Below are positions 1 through 12,253 of a stretch of DNA of 64,000 bases, one piece after another. Under the pieces are notes generated by a model. It had not been told where the DNA came from, did not search any database, and worked only from the letters and a program-made list of their open reading frames with translations. Each line of letters starts with the position of its first letter. Within the stretch, counting starts at the first letter, position 1. This DNA comes from Macrotrachela quadricornifera (taxonomy: Eukaryota > Rotifera > Eurotatoria > Philodinida > Philodinidae), in contig JAJEKB010021337.1 in assembly GCA_022393335.1 (NCBI GenBank), forward strand, positions 664,353-728,352. Direction: 5' to 3'. Both the position numbers and the translations under genes were made by a program.

Positions 1-578
1 AACATAGTTTAAGTAATTAAATAAGTGAAACTTGATTAGCTCATGCAATATCCAAGATAGCTAAAAATTTTCTCGAAAAAGACTTCGAAAAAACTTTTAA
101 CTAATCGTTAGAAAGAATTGGTCTTCGAATAAATAATACTGCCAACTATCCTAAACATTCGATAAAACAAAACTAAAAATATCTCCTTATCTTTATACTT
201 TTATGTAATGTTCTTAGAACTTTTGGTCAGACCTAAGTATATGTGGTAGATCAGTTGAGAATCTAGTTGAGATTGGAATAATATTTTTAACAGATTCTGC
301 AGTGAAATTGATTAATGAAATACAGCAGGTAAATAACGTTAGAGGTGAACTACATAAATTATTATGAATGATCGATATATTTATCGAGCTTCTTGAGGAT
401 AAGTATTATGATGTTTCGATCGTTGAGAGTTATCAATAAACAACAAATTCTAATTCCAATCACTAAATCTTTCCTTTGCTTTAAAAAAATTATGGAGATG
501 TTACAAGATTAACGATCGGTTAGAAGATAGCTGTATGAATGAACAATCGAACTTCTTTAAATAATCTATGGTGTGTAT
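1..578. other. Intergenic, nothing recognised
   Basis: AT-rich DNA with no open frame that looks coding on either strand and no clear repeat. Confidence 0.6.
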
Positions 579-1144
579 ACCCTAGTGAATGTACGCATCT
601 AGAGAGCATGACTTGCCAGCATGAGTACTCAAATTACTCGAGTGAGTACTCTCAATTATTCATGAGTATGTAAAATGACCGAATACTCGCATACGTACTC
701 ATACGAATCTTTCATCATACATCCATTCATAGACAGGACCCTGAGTACTCATTGTAGTACTCCTCGTTTTTTTTCTGAAAAGACTCAATATACAGAATGG
801 AAGATGTTGTGCACTGACTTTCTACGGATGATAAGTTTACAATTTCAACAAGGTAATTTCCTCCTGTGACTGTGACCTTGCAAAGAATCGGACTTATCCA
901 GAGTCTACGAAGCCCGTCAAAGGGCAACAAACTCGGACTTGAAATGATCTAGTTGCTATTAACTGTAAGAAATGAACGATCCTAGTACTCATCTTGAATA
1001 CACTGCCATAAAAGTAAAGATACGCAGGGCTCCTATACTCGAAACTTATCGTGAGTACGACCGACGGGTACTCATGAGTTCTTGCGGCATTTTCTAGTGT
1101 GAGTAATTTTTGAGTACTCTCTAGGTGAGTATTTTCACTAGGGT
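579..1144. repeat. MITE-like element rich in GAGTACTC
   Basis: The ends form imperfect terminal inverted repeats of about 30 bases: ACCCTAGTGAA at the left matches TTCACTAGGGT at the right, each followed inwards by a CTAGAGAG block. The palindrome GAGTACTC and near copies recur many times inside. No coding frame and no target duplication could be identified. Confidence 0.5.
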
Positions 1145-2445
1145 TGTTTTATAATGAAGAGTGAGTAAGAGAATGTGAATCATTCACTGATTAGAAAAGA
1201 ACAGAAATCAACTGTTTTTTTATTATTTTCTTCGTTAAAATATGGTGTGAGCTACCGGTTGCTTACACCATCGTGCGTGGATTAACAAATTTTCAAATAC
1301 ATCTAAAAGGAACCAGTAAACAATTCTTGATTTTCAAAAGTATATTGTCAAAACAAGCAGAAAACTTGAGGACTTTTTAAAAAAGAAATCGAATTAGTAT
1401 GTTGGTTAGTTTTTTTTATTAATGAGATATTACCAGTACCAGAAGTAGATGGAGAAAATTGTAATATGAATATTTCATGAATAGATGCAATTAGCGAACT
1501 TGAGCTTTCGCCATCAGATAGAACAGTTAACATATTCAAATGATGATATATCCAGAAGTGCTGGATTTTATTCGTCGCATTGTCCAGCAAAGGCATTTCG
1601 ATAGCATATAATGGAAGAATGAAAGAATTAATAATTAATAGCGATTTATGTATAATGAAAAATATTTTCCATAATTGTTGATATTCATCAAGGAACACTA
1701 TCTTTATGATAAATTCACCCATTTGGAGAACCTGATCACCTTGCCTTATGCCAAAACAACAACTGAATGGATTAATGAGCGAAAGATCTATTTAATGCAC
1801 ATTTTATTAGAAATAACTGGACAATTCTTGTATGAAACGTAGACGAAATTTAACGAAGATGTGCTATTCATACGATTGAATAAAAAAATTCTCAAGAATA
1901 AAAGAGGAAATGAGATTGTCTGTCATGCTGAACTGACTAATACACGATAACCCAATGGCTGATGAAGAACGTATTTATCTATATGAAAGTCACGACTGAA
2001 GAAGGTGATGTGGATGTCAGTAATGGAAAGATTAACAGAATCATCCATACTCACGCTCACACAAGAAAATCGTATGTTAATCATGTATCCTGCTGTAAAC
2101 AAATCAACAAGATGTATTCTACAGAAACGAGCAAAACTTTCAGAAGATCTATGTTAATATTGTTTCATTTTAGCAACGAATTACTGCTCCTGTTTTAAAA
2201 TTTCGAATCAACTGGTAACTACCTAATGTGTGTGTGATTGCTAATCTGAAACTAAACTATTAGGCTTTTAATTATTTATCACCATAGTTTATATGAAACA
2301 CATAAATAATTCTAGTGTACTATATTGTATATTAAGTGACTTTGTTTGCAAACAATTTTTTCCAATGCAACAAAATAAATTGAGTATGAAATCAATAGAA
2401 ATGAAATAGATGGGACGAGATGATTGTTTACTAAATTTAATCCTA
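1145..2445. other. Intergenic with one unrecognised minus-strand frame
   Basis: A minus-strand frame at 1348-1722 (124 codons) has fairly protein-like composition but matches no family I know and has no evident partner exons. It may be a gene relic. The rest shows nothing beyond AT-rich sequence. Confidence 0.35.
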
Positions 2446-4113
2446 TCAATTGATTTGAATATCAAATCGTTGTACTCGATGATTGTGATGATCTACCACA
2501 TAGAGATTGCCCATTCGATCGAATGCTAAACCAGATGGTGAATGAAGTTGATTGGCTTGAAATCCTTGACCATTACCACCGACTATTTGAGTAACTCCAT
2601 TGTACCAACGAACTACTCGATCATTTCCTAAATCGGCCACATAAATAGCTCCTAATTGATCAACTATAACTCCATTCGGATTAGATAATTGTGTCCAATC
2701 GTCTCCGTTACCTCGACCACCAGCGACAAGAATTCCTTCAGTAGCACCTTTAGGCCATTTCATTACACGATGACTATAAGTATCGGAAACAAAAATTGAT
2801 TCGTCTCGATCGAGAAATAAATAAGTCGGAAAACGTAATTGATTCATATTATAACCTTGATCATGACCACCTGCCACTAATGTTCCATAAGTTTCACCCA
2901 TTCGATATTGTTTTACTTCATATTTTTCAATATCTGAAACGTAGAGAAATCTCTGATCATCCATGATGATTTGTGTACAATCGATATTATCAAGAATTGT
3001 TTCTTCATAATTAAGAGTTTGAAGAGACCATCGAACTATCCGTCGATTTCCCATATCAGATATAATTATACTATTTCTATCTTTATCAATGATCATATCA
3101 GTTGGATTATCCAGTTGATCCGTTCGATTACCTTGTCCATTGCCACCAGCAACGACTTGCCCACTAGTTTCACCAATTTTCCAAGCGACAATTCGATGAT
3201 TACCCCAATCAGCAATGTAGAAAGTTTGATCATCGTCTATGTAGATACCGAAAGGGCGTGATAATTGATTAAGAGAATCTCCTTGATCATCACCTCCTGC
3301 AATGGTAAGTCCATTCTGTGTCCATTTGGCATTTGAAGGAATGTTTGGAATATATCGAGCTAGAAAGTAAATTTAAATATTCATTTTTTAGCATTATTAA
3401 CATTTACTTACGCCATCGAGTTCGTATTCCAGTTGCTTGCCGAATATGTTCTTCGCATTCCTGACGAATTTGATGTAATTCTCGTTGATGTTTCTCTGAC
3501 TGATTTTCAAGTTGCTTGTTCAATCGTGTCACTTTTTCTTCAGTATATTTGAGTTGTGTTCGAAGACAATCAAGTTCCGTATGAGTTATACTCGTATCGA
3601 TACGTTTATAGACCAAATGACATTTTTCACAGATTAATTCGATCAATGGACAATCAATTTCATGTTTCTCAAAATCTTTTTTTAACAATTTCCATTGGCA
3701 TCCAGGACATTCTTGAATTCGATAATCGCATTGGATTTCATGTTTATCTAACGCTTCATATGGAATTATCTAAAAATAAACAATTTATAAAAATATCATA
3801 ATGGAGAGTTACTAACTGCAGTGCAACCATTGGATTGGTGAATGCAATGAATTTGCAATCGAGAGAGAGTTTCTGCAATGAATCGAGGACATCTTCGTTG
3901 GACATACTTTCCGCATCGCATTGGACATTTATCGGGATTTTTATCAAGCCATTCAATAATACATCGAGAACAAAATGGTGTTTCACATAATTGACATGCA
4001 ATTGGTTTCCATAAAATATCTTGACAGATCGAACATTGAATATTAATTAATTCATTTTTCATTGATGATGAAACACGATCCGATGAAAGACCTTGTTCGT
4101 CTGTCGATAACAT
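2446..4113 (-). CDS. RING / TRAF-zinc-finger / NHL beta-propeller protein
   Basis: Three exons on the minus strand, 3817-4113, 3412-3769 and 2446-3359, joined by GT-AG introns of 47 and 52 bases in matching phase, give 522 residues. Residues about 24-70 form a TRAF-style RING (CSIC, then CQLC, CSRC and CPMRC). A Cys/His-rich TRAF-type zinc-finger stretch follows at about 85-150, then a short coiled coil (about 165-210). The C-terminal 300 residues contain six NHL repeats (GG-x-G...NQL..P...D.......D..N.R...W), the number expected for a six-bladed propeller. By family, such proteins are likely E3 ubiquitin ligases or scaffolds that bind protein or RNA through the propeller; the substrate is unknown. 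The start is the first ATG after a CAG that could also be an acceptor, so an upstream exon is possible. Confidence 0.85.
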
Positions 4114-4513
4114 TCCTATCTGAAGTTTTCGAAAGTGAATTAGTGAATCTTATCAATATTAATATTAGTAAGATGAGAATTTGTCAACAATGTTGAAATT
4201 TGAGAGAAGAATATTTCTTCCCAATATCTACTATCAAATCTCAACCAACTCGCAATTCGGTCAGATAAAATTGTTTACAAAAAATGCGGTTTTAACCATG
4301 AAAATGTGCGTATTTTCCTTATATGTTAAACTTAAACATTGATTTCAATTATTCTAATTTTGAAATATTCAAGCTTTCACGCTTGAAGAAAGTACAAATG
4401 AGGGAGCACACGATGAGTGTAAGGGCGAAACTCTTTGAGGAATAGTTGAAAACTTGAATAGTAGATTGTATATTAATTTGATTCGATGGCATATTAGTAT
4501 TCGATGATTTGCG
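4114..4513. other. Intergenic, nothing recognised
   Basis: Short AT-rich spacer upstream of the RING-NHL gene. It presumably contains its promoter, but no motif stands out. Confidence 0.5.
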
Positions 4514-4843
4514 CGTTCGTAAAGTTAGCGGCAGACTTAAGTTTTTCCAGCGAACATTCGCACATTAATCTGCGTCAAAGCAGCTCATCAGCGTGTCTTG
4601 TACAACTTGATGAGCTTTAAACAATGGTACACTCAGATCTTTGGTAGCTCAAACTATGATTTTTGGCAGATTGATGTCACTAGAAAAAAATCTGAAAATC
4701 ATAGTTTGAGCTATCGAAGAATTGAATATGCCATTGAATAGAATTCATCGAGTTGCACAAGACACACCGATGAGCTGCTTCGACACAAGTTAATGTACGA
4801 ATGTTCGATGGAAAACTCAAATCTACTGCTAACTTTACTAACG
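4514..4843. repeat. Foldback element with arms of about 150 bases
   Basis: The left arm (about 4514-4667) pairs with the right arm (about 4688-4843) as an imperfect inverted repeat. Matching blocks include AGCTCAAACTATGATTTT at the loop side, CGAACATTCG in the middle and AAAGTTAGC near the ends. Identity by eye is roughly 80 percent. No coding frame. Confidence 0.8.
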
Positions 4844-6924
4844 TTATCCGGAGAGACAAAGTGCAATGATTTGATTAGTCATTAATAAAATGTGTTGTTG
4901 ACAAAGAATACCTATGTCACGTGTTGATACTGATTGTAAATCAAATCCACAAACACAGATGTGGTCAAAAATAAGAACATAAAAACGATGATTAATATCA
5001 TAGAATTAATCAATAAGTAAAATACTGGCGAACACATTAAAAAGTAATTCGTTTGACAATAATTCAAAACCATTTTTTTATTTGTTTTTTTGCATTTCCA
5101 ATTTGGTTTGTTAATGACTTAAGAAATTCAAAAGGCAAGTATATGAGATACCTTTCTATTGGACTAAAAGAAAGAAAAAGAAAAAAGGTTTTCAACACGT
5201 CTGTTTTTTTATTTACCTTTTAATGAGAAAGAAATGTGAGGAAAAAAAGCTATGTCATATTTAATACACATTTACCTCATTGCCTCCATAGAAAATGACT
5301 AATCTATGATAAAAAAATTTCATTATCAAAGTAAATGATTAAATAAACAATTTTTTTTTCTTTTTATTAACTTTAATAAAACTTTTAAATTGTAGGGCAT
5401 CAGTGTACAAACTTATCTTGGATTTATATTCACTCACATTACAATGAAAATCATAGGCAGATAAGCGAACATAATAATCAGAGGTGCAGAATCTACTCGT
5501 GTGCGCGAACAGCCATTCATAAAAAATTTTCTTCATGTAGGAAAGAATTTTTCAATATTCTAAATGAATCTTGGATTAATAATATGTTTTTATAAAATAA
5601 TCATCATTAGATCATATCAATAAAATTTTTACGTCATTTAATTGAGTAGAAACCGCTGATCACGAAAATATACTTTTTAGCCTAAGCAAATGCTTCTTTT
5701 CGGTTGGAAAAATACAAAATACTCGAAGGAGGTCGTTTTTTGAAAAATATAGTCTTTTCCAATGACGTCGAGTCCACTCTGAGCGATATTTCTCGATTTT
5801 CAGATTTAAAATAGTCTTTTAGATATTAACTAATTACATATTCGGAATCAGCACAAAAAAACTGAATGGAATGAAATATGTTTGAAGTTAATCCGACAAA
5901 TTTCAATGTATCTCAGTTTTTCAATCATGCTCAGAGCATTCAAATCGTTTCCAAATATGTAATTAATTTATGTCTAAAAAGCTTTTTCAATCTAGAAAAC
6001 CAGGAATACCGGCAAAAACGACTTTGACTTTACGAAAACTCAGCTTAAGAAAGTAAAGAGAAAAAACAAACAATATTAGGGGTGTTGATGCATATCAACG
6101 AACTTACTTTAACGATGAACTTTTAGAGCATCTTGTATTTTTCATTTGCTTTATTTTAGTTAAATCAGTTCACCAGCAAAATTGTCCTGATCATATTACA
6201 CATAAATATATGCACATATCTTATTTGATATTGTTTTTGTTTTTATACGAATATATATTGCTTGTTATTTGATATATATATGTCGTATTCAATAATAATG
6301 ACAACAAAAACTAAAAAAGTTTCAATATATTTAAATATTCAATATAAGAAACGACTTTTTAGAAAATGGTTAGCTTTAAATAGGCTTATCGTAAAAAGTT
6401 GTCCAATCTGAGAAATTTTTATGTTTTTTTGATTTTCGAAAAACTTCGTATTGCTTTTTATTGAAAACAATCTATGATTTCGCTTAAACTCTGGTTTAGT
6501 ATGGACAATCGAAATGAAAAAAGACTCATTTTAACATATGAATTTAATTTCTCGTTTACACATTAAGATAAATTATGTCGTATGTATCACACACTTTTCA
6601 ACACAATATGCTCGTCGCGACACATTTTGAAAGGGTAGTTCGAATCTTCTATACGGCGTATTTTTAATTTTTCTTTGAGAAAACTCTTCATATACTGTTT
6701 CAGTTTAATTATTGCTATTTTGAAAACTGAAAGAGATCAGATCTTAAGATTTGTTAATCAAATAGATATATATACACGACACATGAATGCGAACCATTTT
6801 TGTTTTTATATGTATGAAAGCGTAGAATTTTCTATGATCTATTTATATATAATCGAATATATCCTCTTAATTCAATATCTATGTTTAAAGTTTTGATAGG
6901 AATCTATCAAATTCATACACTTTT
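4844..6924. other. Intergenic, contains one small foldback
   Basis: No supported gene. Apart from the inverted repeat at 5732-6022, the sequence is AT-rich with homopolymer runs and short AT microsatellites. Confidence 0.5.
5732..6022. repeat. Small degenerate foldback
   Basis: GTCGTTTTT at the left end pairs with AAAAACGAC at the right, and AACTAATTACATAT pairs with the reverse complement of ATATGTAATTAATT further in. The arms are diverged, so the limits are approximate. Confidence 0.5.
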
Positions 6925-7451
6925 GTGGAACTCACATATTGACGAAGGAAAATAGTGAGTGTAAGTTTTAAGTCGAAGTTTTTAGGGCTCCCCCCCCCCC
7001 ACCCCCCCCCTTACAGACATCCTTAGCAACGAAGGTCAAAAAAAAGTTTCCATAGCAACCAAGGTCAAAAAACTTTCCATAGCAACCGCGGTTAAATGTC
7101 ATTGAGTACAAATTTTCCTTAGCAACGCTTCCTGACCATCGCAGATATGACAGGCGTGCCTATATTTTTTCGAAGAAAAAGAGTAAATGTAAATTTTAAG
7201 TCGAGACTTTTTGAGCTCTCCCCTTACAGACCAGCTTCAATTACAGACAGGTCTTCATTGCAGATATCTCTATCAAAAATACCTCCCCATTGCAGCAGAC
7301 ACGACGGAATAAATGATTCCTGTGTTTTCTCATCGTTCTCTTTCACCTTAAAGCCTTGCTGTAAATATATATCTATCAATGTAGAGCACTAACATTATAA
7401 AAAAATTTACAGTAACACAGCTCCTAGCTTATATGAATATGTGAGTTCCAC
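6925..7451. mobile_element. MITE with perfect 16-bp terminal inverted repeats
   Basis: GTGGAACTCACATATT at 6925-6940 is exactly repeated in inverted orientation at 7436-7451. The interior contains a C-rich tract (about 6990-7010) and short tandem copies of a CATAGCAACC/AAGGTCAAA motif. There is no transposase frame. A clear target duplication was not found. Superfamily unknown. Confidence 0.7.
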
Positions 7452-7747
7452 ATTTTAGCCCTAAAAGGGCTGCGCTGACAAGCTTTTTTAAGTTAATGAA
7501 AAAAAAAGTTTGCTACCGCCGCACCGCAATGGACATCTCTAAATTGTAGAATAAAATGTATCATCTATCTTATTTAAAATACGAAATGGAAATTATATAA
7601 TGACGCATGTTATTTTTATTAATAATTTGATATATGAGATATATCATTTACTAATATAATAAATATTGATCTACATAAATATCCATATTCGAATAATTGT
7701 ATATATATGCAATTTATTTTTATTTAAAATTGAATTAATTGATTAAA

Positions 7748-8788
7748 ATGGAATTAAAAAGTGTATTTGTACCAGCATCTAATTCTAGTATTGATTTGGA
7801 ATCATATATTACTCTTTCATCGATAAAAAAAATTGAATCAATTAGTGATAAAATTGTTCTTGGTGTATATTCAATAGTACTTATATTCAGTTTAATTCAA
7901 ACATTTTGGAAAAATAAACGTATTGATCGTTTCTTATCTTTTATAAATGAAGCTTATTCCGATGGAAAATTTGGATCTAGTCAAATTAATTATCATGAAC
8001 AAATAATAACTTGTTATAGATTTGATCATCGTTTTTCATATATTCCTAATCCAAATAAATTAATATTACTTATAATTGCTACTCATATTCAAATATTAAT
8101 AGTTATTATTATTCGAACATTATTTACTCGACGAAGTGAGATTATTAATGATTGTTCTATATTTGAATATCCATATGAAATTCTTCAATGTGAAAATAAT
8201 CTAGATCCATGTAAATTAAATTCAACGGAAAATTTTCCAAAATGTAATTATTATTATTTTGAAATGTCTAATATAATAACAATGGTTACATCTGTTATAA
8301 CTTGGCATTATGCTCTTCGTTATCTTGTTGTTAAATTAGTTCGATTTATTCGTTGGAGTATGTTTCGTGATGATGATCAACCACGAATGTTTTGTTGTTG
8401 TTGTCGTTTAACACCACGTATATTACGATGTATTATGTATTTTGATTATATTCTTCTATGGATTTATCTGTTTTTTATTATTTTATGTGGATTTTTATGG
8501 AATATTATTCTTTTTCGTATACCAGTAAATATGTTAGGATCTGTTTGGTCACCAATAATTATAGCAGGAGATCGTTTATGTTCACTTATTTTAGCATTAG
8601 TTCCTGAATTATTACAAAATTGGTTAGATGCGACAGAAAATGGTCAAATTTTAAAAGTTTTAGATTCTAAAGGATTGATTCTTACTAATGTTGAACCTCT
8701 TATCTATTTAACTAGAAAAAAATCAGAATTTTCTACAAAATCTAAAAATAATTCTCAAGTTATTGTGGAATCAATATCTCATACTTAA
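7748..8788 (+). CDS. Intronless multi-pass membrane protein, family unknown
   Basis: A single open frame of 346 codons starts at the ATG at 7748; an in-frame TTG nine bases upstream is unlikely to be used. Hydrophobic segments lie near residues 38-57, 104-126, 179-200 and 230-258, with a weaker one near 268-290, suggesting four or five membrane passes. A Cys-rich run (FCCCC) and basic residues lie between the third and fourth segments. The region between segments two and three has paired cysteines and an N-x-T site and could be extracellular. The C-terminal tail is polar and Ser/Lys-rich. I do not recognise the family; a channel-like or receptor-like role is only a guess. The frame is clean and more protein-like than neighbouring shadow frames. 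Confidence 0.75.
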   Translation: MELKSVFVPASNSSIDLESYITLSSIKKIESISDKIVLGVYSIVLIFSLIQTFWKNKRIDRFLSFINEAYSDGKFGSSQINYHEQIITCYRFDHRFSYIPNPNKLILLIIATHIQILIVIIIRTLFTRRSEIINDCSIFEYPYEILQCENNLDPCKLNSTENFPKCNYYYFEMSNIITMVTSVITWHYALRYLVVKLVRFIRWSMFRDDDQPRMFCCCCRLTPRILRCIMYFDYILLWIYLFFIILCGFLWNIILFRIPVNMLGSVWSPIIIAGDRLCSLILALVPELLQNWLDATENGQILKVLDSKGLILTNVEPLIYLTRKKSEFSTKSKNNSQVIVESISHT

Positions 8789-9945
8789 TTATTGAACGAT
8801 GAAACTTTTTATTTTCTTTTTACTTACTACAAGTAACTATCGTCTGAGGACTCACTCAGATCTTTCTCGTGGAAACGGTGTTTTTGATCTATCAAAAAAC
8901 TATTTATCTTGATTTATTAATAAAAACTAATCTCAAATGAGCACTACACATTCCGGATTACCTTTGGTGAACTTTTATAGATTAATTAATTAATATTAAA
9001 TCAATACTTAAGAGGTTGTCTTCCCCTGTTTAAAAATCTATTTTTTCGTCATAGCAACCGATCTTACTGAAATTTTTCAATAAATGTGTGATTAAAAATC
9101 TGGTGAGCTTATTAGAAAAATTTCATCCTGAAATATTGAGTTATTCAAAAACGAAGGGTCCATAAGTAGGTCGTCGTTTGTCATAGATTTCTTCTCCAAA
9201 TTCAATAATATAGATCTGGACTTGGTGTCAAAATGTAGCCAATACCTGCTGCTACAATTTGGTAGAGTCTGATTTTTTAAAATTCTTTCTTATTAGTTTT
9301 TGGTGGAAGTTTTTCTCAAAACATTCCAAAATAAATAGGGATATACCCTCAAAAACTATTCATTTTTTTCATAAAATATGTTAAAATTAAAAAGTCCAAC
9401 ACTATTAGATTGTAGAGAGCAATTTCTGCTTCAATTTAATCCTTTAAGGACGGGTGACCTGTATTTGGACCACCTATTTTTTAGTAAAGACAACAGTGTT
9501 TATTTCATATTAAACTATTAAACATGTGGAGTCATTAAGATCGTGAACAATTGCATTTATCATGTCATACTTTTCTTTTCTTTCTTTCTCTCTCTCTCAT
9601 ATAAATGTTTTTCGAATATTCTTTGTTTTTGCTGTTGATGTATAATGATGTCATACTTTTTCTCTTTTCGTCTGATCTATTGTTTTTCGAGAATATTCTC
9701 ATTCGTTATTGGATATATATATCTTCTCGTTCCTATTGACGAATTTATATTGTTTTTGAATTTAGAAAGCATATAATTTCTCCTTCTAACTCATACTCTA
9801 TTGCTTTGTGCCGTTTATACAATTAGAACTAAACAAATGGACTTTTATGAAAATGACGAACGTAATGACGAGTCGTATGATTTCTATACTAGTGATGATA
9901 CCAACGAGAGTGACTTCGATTTCGAGTCTGATGAAGATATGGACG
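8789..9945. other. Intergenic with a short acidic frame
   Basis: The plus-strand stretch from about 9837 encodes a very acidic, Asp/Glu/Ser-rich peptide that runs into the foldback element at 9946. This composition resembles the N-terminus of some transposases, but nothing downstream supports an assignment. A CT-rich microsatellite lies near 9577-9598. Confidence 0.35.
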
Positions 9946-12253
9946 TACTGTTCGCCTCAAAAGTGTTGTATCACTTTTTTTCTTTGGTTCGCGTTTCAAA
10001 ACTATATGATACAGATTCAGTTTTCTTTTTTTCTTCAGATAGTACATCTCGAGTACCAGGGGCGGCGGAACGATTCTATTCTAGGGGAGGCTCAAAACTT
10101 CACAGATCATAACGGAGGAGGAAAGAGAAAGGTGAAAGATGATATAATGGAAGAGAAGAAGTTTCTAGGTTTTTAACTCTAACTTTTATTAATGAGATAC
10201 CGAGTGCTCCAACGTATTTTGAATACAGTCGATTTTGTATATATCTCTGCACAGACAGATTATATAATCTCGAAATTTTTTTCAAGTGATGCAATCCTGA
10301 ATTTGAGAGTGTCACGGAATTCATTTTTTGGATTTAGTGAATTTTTTTAAACCATAGAATTTATCTATATGATAGAATGCGACAAAATTTAACTGTACCA
10401 AAAAATTCATGATTTGGAAGAGTAAGACTTGATCTTCAGTTAGTGCTCGTCCGAAACTTTGTCTGCCGTCACTCTCAGTCAGACAGTCGTCTTTGTGTTA
10501 CTTATTTTCAGTTGATGATAAAATGAAGACCGAGATTTAAAGAACAAATCCAAAAAATGAATCCTACCAACTATTGCTGAATTCTCTAGAACAATTGCAT
10601 CACAAAGTCCTGTTGACCTGTTCTGATGAGCTTTTACAAAACTGAAAAAAAAGATGCATAAAATGTTGCTACTTTCCACTGGATTCAAAAGAACAAAAAG
10701 ATTTTTAATATATCTATTTCACATTTATTTTGGCCTAAACAAATCATAGAACTTGAAGTTTTTTAAAAAAGGAAAGTGTTCTCTTGACTTGTTCTAATCG
10801 ATTTTTATGAGGGCTATAAGATGTATGAGACTCTATAATTTCTTACTATTTTGAGTTGAGTTCACTTCTCTATTTAAACAACTAATCGCCTAACTGTTCA
10901 CTATTCATCCTTTAAGACGATTTTTGAACAGGAAACCGATCATTTTGATGGTATCACTGTATTTCGTAGTGCATTTTTCTACAAAAAGACTTACTTTTGG
11001 TAATCAGCCTGCCATTTGTGACGCTGTTAGTCAACTGTTATAGTGATAAATAACAGTATCTCTGACATCTTCACATTTTGCCCTTTCAAAATCGCTTACA
11101 ATAGTCCAACGACACCTTTTTTCTGAATATTAAAAAAAATTTAACGGTACATCTTTCAAAGCAAGCTAATTTTTATCATTTTTCTGTGCGAAAATAAATG
11201 AAAAATAGATTTTATTTCTAAGATGTTTCTTATTTTTAATATAATGAAAAATAGAAACCTTTTATATATCTTTTTTTTAATTTTATAAAAATGCATCAAT
11301 AGAAGTCAATAGAACTTTTTGATACAGTTGTTGTAGAGAACGCCGGCAACGTATTTTAAAAAACATCATGGTTTTAGCATTTGTGCATATAAAGATACAT
11401 ACAAACTAAACTTTGTTGATAATATTTAGAACATTCAATTTAATTTAGAATAGGATCCTAATTTTTTTCAAATATTGGGCCTCTCCAAGCCTCTCCTTTC
11501 ATTTTTTAGGGGAGGCTTGAGCCTACCCAAGCCTAAGGGCTCCGCCGCCCCTGTCGAGTACTATATGTATGCACATGTTTGAAATGAAGAATCCTTGAAT
11601 ATGAAGTATAGAAATAAAAAACAAACTTCAACACTAAGAGAAAAAATGACGTAAAAAACTACAAATAGTACAATGCAAGTGATGCAAAAATCGAGTGGGA
11701 CTTTTCTTTGATGTTTTTACATAGTTTGATAGATCTTAACAAGCTCTACAAAACTGTTTATATAGGAATTTTGTAAACTCTATTTTGGTATTAAAAAATC
11801 ACATGTTTTATCTGTTTTATATAAAAAATTCACAATATTTTTCATATTAAAAAGGTAAAAATACGAGTTTATTGTAATTTTTTTGAGCCTAAATAGGGTT
11901 TTAAAAAATTCTCATATAACCAGTTTTGTAGAGCTTGTTAAGATCTATCAAACCAAGTAAAAATATTTTAAAAATGCTACTCACCTTTTGCATTCTCGAA
12001 TCTTACTAAAATTACTAAAACTCATAATAGTTACATCAGTTTGTAGTTTTTTACGCGATTTTTCATTTAGTACTGAAGTTTGTTTTTTATTTCTGTGCTT
12101 TATATTCCAAAATCCTCCATTTGAAAAGTATGCATACATATAGTACTTGAGCTATACTATCTGAAGATAAAAAGAAAATTGAGTCTATGTCGCATAGTTT
12201 TGAAACGCAAGCCAAAACAAAAAAGTGGTAGAATACTTTTGAGGCGAATAGTA
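9946..12253. mobile_element. Long foldback element, interrupted by a hAT-type element
   Basis: The outer ends pair: TTCGCCTCAAAAGTG near 9950 matches inverted sequence near 12225-12250. The arms continue inwards through the blocks TCTTCAGATAGTA, GAGTACTATATGTATGCA and AAAAAACAAACTTCA, meeting near 11850. The left arm is split at 10056 by the 1.5-kb insertion listed separately. Without it the element would be about 800 bases, almost all inverted repeat. Confidence 0.75.
10057..11553. mobile_element. Non-autonomous hAT-type element with 8-bp target duplication
   Basis: The element begins CAGGGGCGGCGGA and ends with its inverted copy TCCGCCGCCCCTG. The 8-bp sequence TCGAGTAC immediately flanks both ends (10049-10056 and 11554-11561). 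An 8-bp duplication with CAGGG termini is characteristic of the hAT superfamily. A second motif, AGGGGAGGCT, occurs inside each end. The 1497-base interior encodes no transposase, so movement would depend on an enzyme supplied elsewhere. Confidence 0.88.
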
